This document shows positions 27,162 through 36,145 of a stretch of DNA of 58,203 bases, one piece after another; within the stretch, counting starts at the first letter, position 1; the number at the start of each line of letters is the position of its first letter. This stretch comes from Terriglobales bacterium (GTDB taxonomy: Bacteria > Acidobacteriota > Terriglobia > Terriglobales > Acidobacteriaceae), in assembly GCA_035624455.1 (NCBI GenBank), contig DASPRM010000036.1:1-58203 (forward strand), given 5' to 3'. The position numbers were made by a program, and so were the translations under genes. The notes beneath the pieces are model-generated. The model was not told where the DNA came from and did no database searches. It saw only the letters and a program-made list of their open reading frames with translations.

Positions 27162-29612
27162 ATGCGAAGAATTTCACTCGTCGTTGCATTCACTGTACTG
27201 GTCCTGATGCCTTGCTTATCGCAAGACACTACCGTGGTACCCGGATCAATTCGCGGTGAGGTGATTACCAAGACCCAGAACGGAGAACCTGCCGTTTTGC
27301 CGAACGCGCACATCGTCCTCCAGGGGCCCAAAAACAAGGAAACCGAGTCGGACGCGCGGGGAGCATTCACTATCGATAACCTTCCCCCAGGAACGTACCA
27401 AATCGAAGCGAGTGCTCCTGGTCTTAACACCGCACTGGCAGTGGACGTGAAGCCGGGCGCAGCATCAGTACTGGTGATCGAGCTGAACGTCGCAGCGGTT
27501 GCGAGTAGCGTGACGGTCACCGCGAGCGACCCTCCTCCAATTGAAGAATCGGCTCAGAAGAACACTATCAGCCAATCGACCATTGAAGCAGCGCCCAACC
27601 AAAACGAGAAAATCGAGACTCTGTTGCCGCTTGTCCCAGGCGTTGTCCGTGGACCCGATGGCATGATCAATATGAAAGGCGCCCAGTCCACACAGGCAGG
27701 CTGGCTGGTGAATTCAGCGAACGTGACAGATCCAGCGACCGGCGGGCAAGCCATAAACCTGCCCATCGATGTGGTCTCTTCCGTTCAGGTTATTTCCAAT
27801 CCTTATGATCCCGAGTACGGAAAGTTCACGGGAGCAATCTCGAGTGTCGAGACCCGTAGCGGCAATCTCGACAAATTCCATTTCTCCATGCAGAACATCG
27901 TCCCGCGAGCTAGAGACCGCGACGGTCACATCGTTGGGATTGGGGCTTTCACGCCGCGGGCGACCCTCACCGGCCCAATCATAAAAGATAAGCTGGCCTT
28001 CACCCAGTCTCTCGAGTACCGCTACGTTCGCACTCCGGTAGAGAGTCTCCCTCCACTCCAACGCGACACGAAGCTCGAGAGCTTCGACTCATTCAGTCAA
28101 CTGGATTGGAAGATCAACGAAAAGCAGACAGCAACCCTGTCTGTCGCAGTTTTTCCTCAGAAACTCGACTACCTGGGTCTGAATACCTTCACTCCGCAAC
28201 CCTCCACTCCAGACCTCCATCAGCGTGGATATCAGCTCTCGGCGCAGCATCGTTACGCCTCAGAATCGGGCGGCCTGCTCAGCTCGCGCCTGGCCTACTC
28301 GCAGTTCGATGCAGACGTGCTTCCCAACAGTCAAGATCCTTATCGCCTGCTAGTCGAAACGACCGAAGGCGGATTCTTCAACCGTCAAGATCGGCGCACC
28401 CATCGGGTGGAATGGCAGGAAATCTACTCGGCCCCCAGGAAGCACTTCTTAGGCGAACATCAGCTGAAGGCGGGATTGGATTTTTCTCACAGCTCGTACG
28501 ATGGTCGCCAGCAGTTTCTGCCGGTAGACATTGTCGGTGTGGCCGGGTCGGCGTTGGAACGAATCGACTTTAGCCCGGCTACCAATTTCTCCGTCCGCCA
28601 AAACGAATTTGCCTGGTTTCTCGGAGATCAATGGACGCCTTGGTCCCGCCTGGCGTTGGACCTCGGCGCGCGATTCGACACCGATTCAATCACCGACTCG
28701 ACTCATCCTGCGCCCCGCGCCGGCTTGACGCTGGCCTTGACCCGCGATCGCAAGACCCTGCTGAGGGCAGGCGGCGGATTGTTTTACGATCGCGTTCCCC
28801 TGAACGTCCCAGCTTTCCCATCCTTCCCGAATCGCACAATTCTGACTCTGGATCCGGCGGGCGCGACGATTTCGTCGATTCCATATTCAAACGTCATCAA
28901 CGGGAGACTGGAAAATCCCCGAAGCGAAGCTTGGAATGTCGAGCTTGACCGGCAGGTTATCGACCACCTGCTGATTCGCGTCGCCTACCAGCAGAGAAAC
29001 ACCGTCCGTAATTTTGTCCTCACGCCGGCAACAACTGCGAACGGCAGCGTCTTATCGCTGGCCAGCAGCGGGCGAGACTTCTACCGCGAATTCCAGGTCA
29101 CCGGCCGCTACCAGATTCGCCAGCACACGCTGAATGCGTCCTACGTGCGATCCAAGGCAACCGGTGATCTCAACGACTTCAATCAGTTCTTCGGAAGTGA
29201 TCCTCAGCCAGTGATCCAGGCTAATGCCCGGGGACCATTGCCCTTCGATGCACCTAATCGCTTTCTGGCCTGGGGTGAGTTTTACGCACCCTGGAAGATC
29301 ACAGTGCTGCCGGTTCTCGACGTTCACACCGGTTTCCCCTACTCGGTTGTCGACCAGATGCGCGAGTTTGTGGGCCCGCGCAATGAACTGCGTTTCCGAC
29401 GCTTCAACTCGGTGGATGTTCAGGTGCTTAAGGGATTCACAGTGCCCTTCCGGGGTAAGGAGCGCAACATAAAAGTAGGCCTGGGAGTATTCAACGTTTT
29501 CGACCACTTTAATCCACGCGACGTGCAGAACAACCTGGACAGCTACCGCTACGGTGAATTCTTCAACTCTGCGCCTCGGACCTTCAGAGGCAAGTTCGTC
29601 TTTGCATTCTGA
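27162..29612 (+). CDS. TonB-dependent receptor-like protein with carboxypeptidase-regulatory domain
   Basis: 816 residues: signal peptide (about 1-21), CarbopepD_reg Ig domain (about 28-110, SDARGAFTIDNLPPGTYQIEASAPGLN), a plug region (IETLLPLVPGVVRGPDGMINMKGAQSTQAGWLVNSANVTDPATGG, then YDPEYGKFTGAISSVETRSG) and a beta-barrel ending in an aromatic (GKFVFAF). Shorter than the receptor at 1110-4397. The stop overlaps the next gene's ATG (TGATG), making it the first gene of the lipid-type operon; it may import or sense a substrate for that pathway. Confidence 0.92.
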   Translation: MRRISLVVAFTVLVLMPCLSQDTTVVPGSIRGEVITKTQNGEPAVLPNAHIVLQGPKNKETESDARGAFTIDNLPPGTYQIEASAPGLNTALAVDVKPGAASVLVIELNVAAVASSVTVTASDPPPIEESAQKNTISQSTIEAAPNQNEKIETLLPLVPGVVRGPDGMINMKGAQSTQAGWLVNSANVTDPATGGQAINLPIDVVSSVQVISNPYDPEYGKFTGAISSVETRSGNLDKFHFSMQNIVPRARDRDGHIVGIGAFTPRATLTGPIIKDKLAFTQSLEYRYVRTPVESLPPLQRDTKLESFDSFSQLDWKINEKQTATLSVAVFPQKLDYLGLNTFTPQPSTPDLHQRGYQLSAQHRYASESGGLLSSRLAYSQFDADVLPNSQDPYRLLVETTEGGFFNRQDRRTHRVEWQEIYSAPRKHFLGEHQLKAGLDFSHSSYDGRQQFLPVDIVGVAGSALERIDFSPATNFSVRQNEFAWFLGDQWTPWSRLALDLGARFDTDSITDSTHPAPRAGLTLALTRDRKTLLRAGGGLFYDRVPLNVPAFPSFPNRTILTLDPAGATISSIPYSNVINGRLENPRSEAWNVELDRQVIDHLLIRVAYQQRNTVRNFVLTPATTANGSVLSLASSGRDFYREFQVTGRYQIRQHTLNASYVRSKATGDLNDFNQFFGSDPQPVIQANARGPLPFDAPNRFLAWGEFYAPWKITVLPVLDVHTGFPYSVVDQMREFVGPRNELRFRRFNSVDVQVLKGFTVPFRGKERNIKVGLGVFNVFDHFNPRDVQNNLDSYRYGEFFNSAPRTFRGKFVFAF

Positions 29613-30658
29613 TGATGACGAAACTCAAATCAAATTCGAAATTGAGCCGCGCGCGCGGGAGCTGGCATGTGCGGAAAGCCAACTTGATTGCAGCAGTCAT
29701 CGGGGCAGCCCTTTTGGCATGGGTGATCATGCACTCAGGCAGGCTCGTAATCATTCAGCAACTGACGGCACTGCGAATTGCGCTGCCCATTGTGGTCGCG
29801 CTCAGTTTGGGCCGCCTCCTAATGCAGACCCTCAGCTGGTCGGCATCCCTCAAGAATGAAGGCCTCGAAGTTGGAGTGCTACGGCTGATGGGGATTCGGC
29901 TCGCGTCACAGGCAATGGGCTATCTCACCGTGTTCGGGCCTGTTGTTTCCGAGCCCATGAAGATCAATTTGCTGCGTACCCCTGTAGCCTCAACCGCCAC
30001 GGCAACATTTCTTGACAACGGAGTTTACTGGTTCACGTCTGCGCTTCTCGGCATTGCCGGCTGCTTCTGCCTCAGCCTGTTGAAGACCCGCGGGAATTCG
30101 GTTCTGGCGCTTTGCGCTGTGTTCGTGCTGGTGATTGCGTTCATGGCGAGACGCAAATCCGTTCTCTCAAGTATTGCCGGAGCACTCGGGAAGCGATCAC
30201 CGTCGTGGCTCAACCGGGCTGGAGAGATTGAATCTTCCATACGCAATCTGCGCACGGAGAAGCCAGAGCTGGTGAGTCGGATGTTTTGGCTCAGCATGGG
30301 ATGTCAGCTCCTGTTGGCTTCGGAGGTGGCGGTGGTGTTGTGGTCACTGCGTCTGCCTCTTCATCTGGTGACGGTGTTCGCCATCGAAGGCCTGACCCGC
30401 GCAGTCAAGATGATGTCGGGATGGGTTCCGGCGCGTCTCGGGGCTGACGAAAGTGGGGCGATGTCTGCATTCGCCGCGTCTGGGCTGTCTCCGGCGTTCG
30501 GCCTGACACTGGCCTTCACACGTCGCGCACGCGATCTTTCCTGGGCCCTGGTCGGCCTGGCATGGCTCGCCTGGCGATCGCGGGTTTCCAGAGAGAGCAA
30601 GACCGAGGGTGAAACCATGTTCACGGAAGGGGCACTGCCATGCAAGTCGTTGTCGTAG
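29612..30658 (+). CDS. LPG-synthase-TM / UPF0104-like integral membrane protein
   Basis: 348 residues with about 8 hydrophobic helices. The pattern (RLMGIRLASQAMGYLTVFGPVVSEPMKINLLR, LFAIEGLTR..MMSGWVPARLGADESGAMSAFAASGLSPAFGLTLAFTRRARDL) matches the lysylphosphatidylglycerol synthase transmembrane family, whose members flip or process lipid-linked substrates. The ATG overlaps the receptor's stop codon, so the two are coupled. The exact lipid is unknown. Its end overlaps the start of the CDP-alcohol phosphotransferase gene by 19 bp. Confidence 0.82.
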   Translation: MMTKLKSNSKLSRARGSWHVRKANLIAAVIGAALLAWVIMHSGRLVIIQQLTALRIALPIVVALSLGRLLMQTLSWSASLKNEGLEVGVLRLMGIRLASQAMGYLTVFGPVVSEPMKINLLRTPVASTATATFLDNGVYWFTSALLGIAGCFCLSLLKTRGNSVLALCAVFVLVIAFMARRKSVLSSIAGALGKRSPSWLNRAGEIESSIRNLRTEKPELVSRMFWLSMGCQLLLASEVAVVLWSLRLPLHLVTVFAIEGLTRAVKMMSGWVPARLGADESGAMSAFAASGLSPAFGLTLAFTRRARDLSWALVGLAWLAWRSRVSRESKTEGETMFTEGALPCKSLS

Positions 30659-31887
30659 TTCCCGAGACCACGTCGACTGCGGACCGCGCCAAGCTTACAC
30701 GAAGGATCTGCGGAGTCGGCCTCCTGGCAAGAAGTTTGGCCACTGCGCAACGCGCTGGAGCCAGGGATGTTCTTTTGATTTGGCCGCAGAGCATGCTTGT
30801 GCAGATGGCGGAGACGGTTCTCGGGTCTTCCCAGCTCCGGAAGAATGGCAAGGTCAGGCTCGTACCGATCAAGGATTTTGATCCGAATTCGCTTTCAAGT
30901 TGGGCAAGTCTCCAGGATCTCCTGGAGGACCGATTTGTCTGGTTGCCCTGGAACTGGGTCACGTATCCCCGAGCTCTCGCCGCCCTCCCAGAGTCGGAGC
31001 AGTCGCATACGAACTGGACTGTACCAGCGTGGGTCTCCAAAGCGACGGTGGCTTCTGAACCAAGCCTGGCGCCCCAGGGCAGAAGCTTGCCGGAGGGCAT
31101 CGCGGTCACTTCTGACGAGTCCGCTGAGGCCGCGGAACGCTTTCTTGTCGCAAACTCCGGAAAAATACTGGACGGAATCCACACTTCATTCAACCGTCGC
31201 CTGTGTCGTCCGATAGTCAGATGGCTCTCGCACACTCGCGTGACCCCGAACGCAGTCACCTTCGGAGGAGTGATGGTGTCGATTCTTTCCGCGATGGCCT
31301 TTGCACGTGGAAATTATTGGTCATATGTCGCCGGCGCCCTCCTGTTCTTCATTGCCGGCTTGTTCGACGAGATGGATGGAATGTTGGCTCGTATCAAGTT
31401 CGCCGATTCGCCCTTCGGAACCTGGCTGGAGGGCTTCGCGGATGGGCTCAGCTACTTGCTCTTATTCGGCGGCATCACCATTGGACTCTATCGCCAGTAC
31501 GGCAGCCGCGAACTCTGGGTGGGTGCAGCCCTGTTGGTTGGAACTGTCCTGTCAATTGCTATTACTTCACTCCAGCGAAAACGTGCCACCAGTGCCGACC
31601 GTCCCAGTGAATACCTGGGAACGTTCTACCGAAAGCTAGAGAAGGACTCCTCCAACTGGATTTCACGTGCGGTGCGGCACGCTCAAGCGTTCCAAAAGAG
31701 GGGCGTGGCCGTTCACTACGTCGTGATCTTTACCGTTCTTGGTGGACTGCCTGTGCTTTTCTATCTGGCAACATTGGGTAGCCATCTTACCTGGACACTC
31801 GCCCTTTATTTCAACCACAGGTTCTTCAAGCAGGCGACACCCAACCTTCCTCTGAGGGAAATCCAGGTGTCGCAGGAGGCATCATGA
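30640..31887 (+). CDS. CDP-alcohol phosphotransferase with degenerate N-terminal nucleotidyltransferase domain
   Basis: 415 residues. The C-terminal half (about 185-400) is an integral CDP-alcohol phosphotransferase: FDEMDGMLARIKFADSPFG, then TWLEGFAD fits D-x2-D-G-x2-A-R-x8-G-x3-D-x3-D except that the third Asp is Glu. The N-terminal half (about 1-160) looks like an IspD/MobA-type nucleotidyltransferase (VGLLARSLATAQRAGARDVLLIWP) but has lost the GxGTR-type loop, so it is probably inactive. The layout recalls archaeal/bacterial inositol-phosphate cytidylyltransferase-DIPP synthase fusions. ATG preceded by GGAAGGGG. It overlaps both neighbours and likely uses the CDP-alcohol made by the next protein. 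Confidence 0.85.
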   Translation: MQVVVVVPETTSTADRAKLTRRICGVGLLARSLATAQRAGARDVLLIWPQSMLVQMAETVLGSSQLRKNGKVRLVPIKDFDPNSLSSWASLQDLLEDRFVWLPWNWVTYPRALAALPESEQSHTNWTVPAWVSKATVASEPSLAPQGRSLPEGIAVTSDESAEAAERFLVANSGKILDGIHTSFNRRLCRPIVRWLSHTRVTPNAVTFGGVMVSILSAMAFARGNYWSYVAGALLFFIAGLFDEMDGMLARIKFADSPFGTWLEGFADGLSYLLLFGGITIGLYRQYGSRELWVGAALLVGTVLSIAITSLQRKRATSADRPSEYLGTFYRKLEKDSSNWISRAVRHAQAFQKRGVAVHYVVIFTVLGGLPVLFYLATLGSHLTWTLALYFNHRFFKQATPNLPLREIQVSQEAS

Positions 31888-32639
31888 AAGCAGTGATTCT
31901 GGCGGCCGGGCAAGGCACACGAATTCGTGCCGTCCACGGCGAACGCCCCAAGTGTCTGATTGAAGTTAATGGCAGGACCATACTCGACCACCAGATCGAA
32001 GCCCTGTGGGGAGCGGGAATCGAGGAGATCGCCATCGTGATCGGGTATGAGAAGCAGCAAATCGTTCGCCATGTGCGGCAGCGATTCGGGCATCGCAAAC
32101 CCAAGATTGACTTCATCGAAAACCCGGCTTTTGCCCTGACTAACAATATTTATTCGCTTTGGCTGGCACGCGAGTGGCTCAACGGGGATGGATTCGTTTG
32201 TCTCAACGCCGACGTTGTTTGCGACCCTCAGATTCTCAATTCCGCCCTGAAAGCAAATTCACTGGTCTCGATGATTGTGGATCCGGAATGGCGGGATGAG
32301 ACCATGAAGGTGATTGTCTCGCGCGGACGAGTAATTCGGATGAGCAAGAAGATATCGAAGCTGGAGTTTAGTGGAACTTATATCGGCATCACCCTGTTCG
32401 ATCGAGCAGTCAACGCCCGATTCTTCGCCAAAATGCAGGATCTGATCGAAGCCAGCCGGGTGAATGAGTTCTTCAATGTTGCTGTCCAGGAACTTGTAGA
32501 CGAGGGTCTCTGGGTGGGCTTCACCACGACAGCAGGAGCGCCTTGGGCAGAAATCGACGACCCGGTTGATTTAACATTTGCCCAGCAGAGTGTTTTTCCC
32601 CAGCTCGCTTCGTCCGCTACAGTAGAAACATGGCAATGA
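31884..32639 (+). CDS. Nucleotidyltransferase (LicC / sugar- or alcohol-phosphate cytidylyltransferase-like)
   Basis: 251 residues, a single Rossmann-like NTP-transferase domain: signature LAAGQGTRIR, the KCLIEVNG product-binding Lys/Pro segment (RPKCLIEVNGRTILDHQIEAL), and the metal Asp in LNADVV. Overall pattern is closest to choline-phosphate or aminoethylphosphonate cytidylyltransferases (LicC/PntC type), rather than RfbA-type sugar enzymes. It would activate a phospho-alcohol with CTP for the adjacent phosphotransferase. AGGAGG lies 4 nt before the ATG, whose first bases overlap the previous stop (ATGA). Substrate not determined. Confidence 0.88.
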   Translation: MKAVILAAGQGTRIRAVHGERPKCLIEVNGRTILDHQIEALWGAGIEEIAIVIGYEKQQIVRHVRQRFGHRKPKIDFIENPAFALTNNIYSLWLAREWLNGDGFVCLNADVVCDPQILNSALKANSLVSMIVDPEWRDETMKVIVSRGRVIRMSKKISKLEFSGTYIGITLFDRAVNARFFAKMQDLIEASRVNEFFNVAVQELVDEGLWVGFTTTAGAPWAEIDDPVDLTFAQQSVFPQLASSATVETWQ

Positions 32640-33463
32640 AGGAAATCATTAGCGGCAGCTATGTGCCTTTCCAGTGGGTAGTCTGGCCGCCGCGGGAGCT
32701 GCGCATTGTCGATTGGAACATCGATCGTGGCCTGCAGTTAGACGGGATCATCAATTTCCTGGCATCGGCAAATGCCGACATTCTCATCCTTCAGGAAGTG
32801 GATCTCAATGCGCGCCGTACGCGGCACCTGAACGTAGCCGAAGAGATTGCCCGGAAGCTGCAAATGGAGTATGTGTTCGGCCGGGAGTTTGAAGAGCTTG
32901 TCCAGGGATCCAAAACCTCTCCCGCGTACCATGGGCAAGCTATTCTCTCGAAATGGCCCATCTCTAATCCTCGCCTGATCCGTTTCTCGCAACAGTCTCA
33001 TTTCTGGCAACCCCGCTGGTTTCTGCCCCGGATCGAGCCCTTCCAGGAGAGACTCGGAGGAAGAATCGCGCTGGTGGCAGACATCGATATCGCGGGGAGC
33101 AAATTCATCGTCTACAACCTTCATCTGGAAAGCCGTGGAAATGACGAACTGCGTTTATCACAGGCGCAGGAAGTCTTGTCGGATGCGGCACGCCAGGACG
33201 TCCGCTGTCCCCTGGTGATCGCGGGCGACTTCAACCTGGATGCTTCCAAAAATAGTGCGGCTTTGGGATTTGCCAAGCAGGGGTTCCAAGATGCGATTGC
33301 GGTTCCACGCGCACCCACCACCCCGGGGCGTGGTTTGTTTGAATCCGGGCGCCGAATCGATTGGGCATTCATTCGTGGACCTATACAGGCTGGCTCCGGG
33401 CGCGTACATAGCCAGGTAAAGGCTTCGGACCATTACCCAATTTCTTTTACGCTGACTGCATAG
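32630..33463 (+). CDS. Endonuclease/exonuclease/phosphatase (EEP) family phosphodiesterase
   Basis: 277 residues with the full EEP catalytic set: DWNI, ILQEVD (metal Glu), YNLHLES, GDFNLD, RIDWAF and SDHYPI (general-base His). EEP enzymes include sphingomyelinases and nucleases. In this operon, next to headgroup-activation genes, a lipid or headgroup phosphodiester substrate is more likely than DNA, but this is inference. No signal peptide is visible, so it acts in the cytoplasm or at the membrane face. The start overlaps the previous stop by 10 bp; a second ATG at 32636 is possible. Last gene of the operon. Confidence 0.88.
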   Translation: MAMKEIISGSYVPFQWVVWPPRELRIVDWNIDRGLQLDGIINFLASANADILILQEVDLNARRTRHLNVAEEIARKLQMEYVFGREFEELVQGSKTSPAYHGQAILSKWPISNPRLIRFSQQSHFWQPRWFLPRIEPFQERLGGRIALVADIDIAGSKFIVYNLHLESRGNDELRLSQAQEVLSDAARQDVRCPLVIAGDFNLDASKNSAALGFAKQGFQDAIAVPRAPTTPGRGLFESGRRIDWAFIRGPIQAGSGRVHSQVKASDHYPISFTLTA

Positions 33464-33600
33464 TCCAATCGATCCCGGGGACCCCTGCTTGGCAGTATTG
33501 GTTCTACGCTCCGCGCGCGCCGTCCCAGGCTGAAGCAGATTCGTCAATATTATTCAGCAACCGGGATCGAGGTTGGTTGTATTTTCGCCTGTTCGCTTGT

Positions 33601-33655
33601 ACCCATGTGCAATCTAGACTGTGCCGCGCACCGGGCCAGGGCTATCCCACCGGGT
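33601..33655 (-). pseudogene. Relic of a lysophospholipase-like gene fragment
   Basis: On the minus strand this reads RWDSPGPVRGTV-stop-IAHG, matching residues 35-51 (RWDSRGPVRAVVQIAHG) of the hydrolase encoded just upstream at 33660-34604. Base identity is high over about 55 bp but an in-frame stop and divergence on both sides show it is dead. It lies directly downstream of the intact gene's stop codon, so it is the remnant of a tandem duplication. Confidence 0.6.
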
Positions 33656-33659
33656 TTAC

Positions 33660-34604
33660 CTACTGCCGACTTCTGTCCTGACCCGCCTCGCGGGTTGCCA
33701 GCACTCCAGACATCCAGCCAAGCAAGTTTTCCAGAACTTCGTGCCGGTTGATCTCATTGAGCATTTCGTGCCGTCCATCGAAATAGAAATGATGGGCGAT
33801 GTCGGACATGCCCGCTTTGCGATAGCGCTCTATCAGGGTTTTGACTCCTTCAAGCTGCTGACCCACGGGATCTTCGCTCCCCGAAAACAGGTAGATGGGT
33901 AGATCAACGCGTATGTTGCGAAGGTTAGCAGGGTCGGACAACCGAGGCGCAGCAGCGAGAAACGATGCAAAGGAAGGTGGCTGAAGCTGCGCAAAGCACA
34001 GAGGGTCGTTAATAAATGCATCTACTATTGCGCGATCGCGGCTTAACCAATCGACCGCGGTCCGCGCCGGTTCGAAGCGCGCATTCAAAATGTTTTTCCC
34101 CGCCGGCGCTGAGTTCGCCACATGAGCGAGTCCATCGAGAGCGCCCGATCCGGAGAGAACGAGTCCGTTGATTTCGCGGCTATGGTTGAGCACATATTCT
34201 TGCGCCGCAAAGGAACCCATGCTGTGTCCCAGCAGGAAGAATGGCTTATCACGATTTTCTTCCTTGGCGATACGGCTTAGCCGCACCATGTCCTCGACCA
34301 GCAGATCGAAGCCTCCCTCGCCGAAATCGCCCAGGTATTTGGCGGAGGGTGCGGTACGGCCGTGTCCGCGATGATCGTTTCCGTAGACGATGAAACCGGC
34401 GGATATCAGGACTTCAATCGTGCCGGCGTACCGCCCGATGTGTTCACCCATACCATGCGCAATCTGGACTACGGCGCGCACTGGGCCACGGCTATCCCAG
34501 CGGGCGCACGCTACTTGCAATCCATCAACGCTGGAAAATCGAAACTCGCTGGAAGGCATCGTTAAGGGAAGATTGCTGTGAACTGCCATAGCACCCTCGG
34601 TCAT
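33660..34604 (-). CDS. Alpha/beta hydrolase, lysophospholipase / monoacylglycerol lipase-like
   Basis: 314 residues. Catalytic Ser in GHSMGS (S128), acidic residue in SGSEDPVG and His in FDGRHEMLNE, with the HGMGEH..RY oxyanion region typical of serine aminopeptidase S33/lysophospholipase (YtpA-like) proteins. No signal peptide. The ATG overlaps the stop of the auxiliary lipoprotein gene (ATGA), so it is the last gene of the Mla-type operon and may process phospholipids delivered by that system. Confidence 0.9.
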   Translation of the reverse strand: MTEGAMAVHSNLPLTMPSSEFRFSSVDGLQVACARWDSRGPVRAVVQIAHGMGEHIGRYAGTIEVLISAGFIVYGNDHRGHGRTAPSAKYLGDFGEGGFDLLVEDMVRLSRIAKEENRDKPFFLLGHSMGSFAAQEYVLNHSREINGLVLSGSGALDGLAHVANSAPAGKNILNARFEPARTAVDWLSRDRAIVDAFINDPLCFAQLQPPSFASFLAAAPRLSDPANLRNIRVDLPIYLFSGSEDPVGQQLEGVKTLIERYRKAGMSDIAHHFYFDGRHEMLNEINRHEVLENLLGWMSGVLATREAGQDRSRQ

Positions 34605-35206
34605 TTCGAAACTGCGGCAGGAGGTGGCGTCAGCAATTTCTCAATCGCACGCTCCATGGTTTGATTCATCGCGGATACAACCCCGGGTACGTCGCGATTG
34701 GCGACCGTTCCGCTCTCGAGAACCGAGTTGGTCCACACCGTTGCACCGCTGGCAAGACTCGTCATTTGAGCAGAAATCGCGACCTCCACCCTGATTCCAC
34801 CGTCATAGTCGGTTTCCTCCAGCTTTTCCAGCCGCCCGCTCAGTATGTAATCGACATCCGCGCGTCCGTCGTACGACTTTACCTGGGTAAAGTTTCCGCT
34901 TGCGCGCAGACGATCGATCACCGCATTGGTAACGAGCTCGCGTGGATCCTCCGCCCAGCGGTGATAGTTATAGAAGCCGATCTGCTCGGGAGTGGTTTTA
35001 TAGACGATAGCGCCCTGTCGCAGGTAAGCCGGCGATCTAAACTCGCGTATCGCTAACGATGCACGGACGCCTTCCGGGGCCGGCGGATCCGGTGGCGGCG
35101 GCACTTGCAGAGTGTAGTACTTCGGGTATTTCACCCCACCTCCGCAGCCAGCCAAAACGATCGAGGCGACCAGCACAACCAGCGCGGCTATAGAATGCGT
35201 TTTCAT
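34601..35206 (-). CDS. ABC-type transport auxiliary lipoprotein (PqiC/DUF330-like)
   Basis: About 200 residues. The signal peptide ends in the lipobox VLAGC, so it is lipid-anchored, probably in the outer membrane. The domain (YYTLQVPPPPDPP..., LAIREFRSPAYLRQGAIVYKTTPEQIGFYNYHRWAEDPRELVTNAVIDRLRASGNF) is the ABC_trans_aux type found with MCE/Pqi/Mla systems. Start chosen at 35206 (GAGG 6 nt upstream); ATGs at 35212 and 35218 are alternatives. Sits between mlaD and the hydrolase. Confidence 0.9.
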   Translation of the reverse strand: MKTHSIAALVVLVASIVLAGCGGGVKYPKYYTLQVPPPPDPPAPEGVRASLAIREFRSPAYLRQGAIVYKTTPEQIGFYNYHRWAEDPRELVTNAVIDRLRASGNFTQVKSYDGRADVDYILSGRLEKLEETDYDGGIRVEVAISAQMTSLASGATVWTNSVLESGTVANRDVPGVVSAMNQTMERAIEKLLTPPPAAVSK

Positions 35207-35221
35207 ATCCATCCTCATTAT

Positions 35222-36145
35222 TTATTGCGGGATCTTGCGTTCTTTGGGTTGCTTGATTCGGATCAAGCTCCACGGACGCTGCTTCAGCGATTCGGTCAGT
35301 TGATCCAGGTTGTCTGTCGCGTCCCGCAGATTCTCCACTGTGTCGTCGATCTTGCTGTCATTCGCCCGCACCACCACCTGCATGTCCGCCAGCAGGCTCC
35401 TAGCTTGCAGCAAAGTAGCCTGCAAGTCAGCCAGGTCTTTGCGCATCGGTTCCCGCAGGTCGGTGACCGTGCCATTCACGTTTTGAACGGTGTCATCGGC
35501 ATGCTGGCTGAGCGCGATCACTTGATCGGAAATTCGATCGATCTTCGGCCCTTCGGTCGCCAGCATTCCATTAACCCGATCCAACACCGCTTGAATCCTC
35601 TGTTGATTGGGCGGCCCGGTCACCGTGTTCAAATTGGCTAGTAGATGTCGAGTGTCGCCGCTGATCCCTTCCAGTTCTCCCTGCACCTGCACGATCAAGG
35701 TGTTTGCGTTATCTGCGACCGTGGCCATCTTGCCGGCAATCTCATCCAGACTGGCGGCTTCCTGAGAGGAGATCGATGATCCGGGGGGAAGGCGTTTTGC
35801 CTCGTTGCTGCCGGTGGTAATCGATAGTGAAGCGCTGTTCATAATGCTGGTCATACCCAGCTTGGCCACGGATTTTTCATTCAGCGGCGTACCCCGGTTC
35901 ACTTCCAACAGAATCTCGATCCGGGTCGGGTCTTTCTCCCACGGCCGTACGGCTGTCACTTTGCCCGCGTTAATGCCGCCATAGAGGACTGACGCTCCCG
36001 GCTCCAGTCCGCCGGCATAACGCAGGTATGTCCGGTAAGGAACCGTATCCCGGTTGAACTGGGCGTTGATCAGACAAATGAGCGTAAACGCCAGGAGGGC
36101 AAAACATCCCAGCACGAACGCCCCGACCTTTGCTTCTGTTGTCAC
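35222..36145 (-). CDS. mlaD: MCE/MlaD-family substrate-binding protein
   Basis: 307 residues: one N-terminal membrane anchor (about 7-27, VGAFVLGCFALLAFTLICLI), an MCE domain (about 37-115, YRTYLRYAGGLEPGASVLYGGINAGKVTAVRPWEKDPTRIEILLEV), then a long helical/coiled-coil tail (about 130-290). MlaD forms hexameric rings that carry phospholipids through the periplasm. GTG start overlaps the ATPase stop (GTGA). The gene order STAS-permease-ATPase-MCE-lipoprotein is classic. Confidence 0.93.
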   Translation of the reverse strand: MTTEAKVGAFVLGCFALLAFTLICLINAQFNRDTVPYRTYLRYAGGLEPGASVLYGGINAGKVTAVRPWEKDPTRIEILLEVNRGTPLNEKSVAKLGMTSIMNSASLSITTGSNEAKRLPPGSSISSQEAASLDEIAGKMATVADNANTLIVQVQGELEGISGDTRHLLANLNTVTGPPNQQRIQAVLDRVNGMLATEGPKIDRISDQVIALSQHADDTVQNVNGTVTDLREPMRKDLADLQATLLQARSLLADMQVVVRANDSKIDDTVENLRDATDNLDQLTESLKQRPWSLIRIKQPKERKIPQ

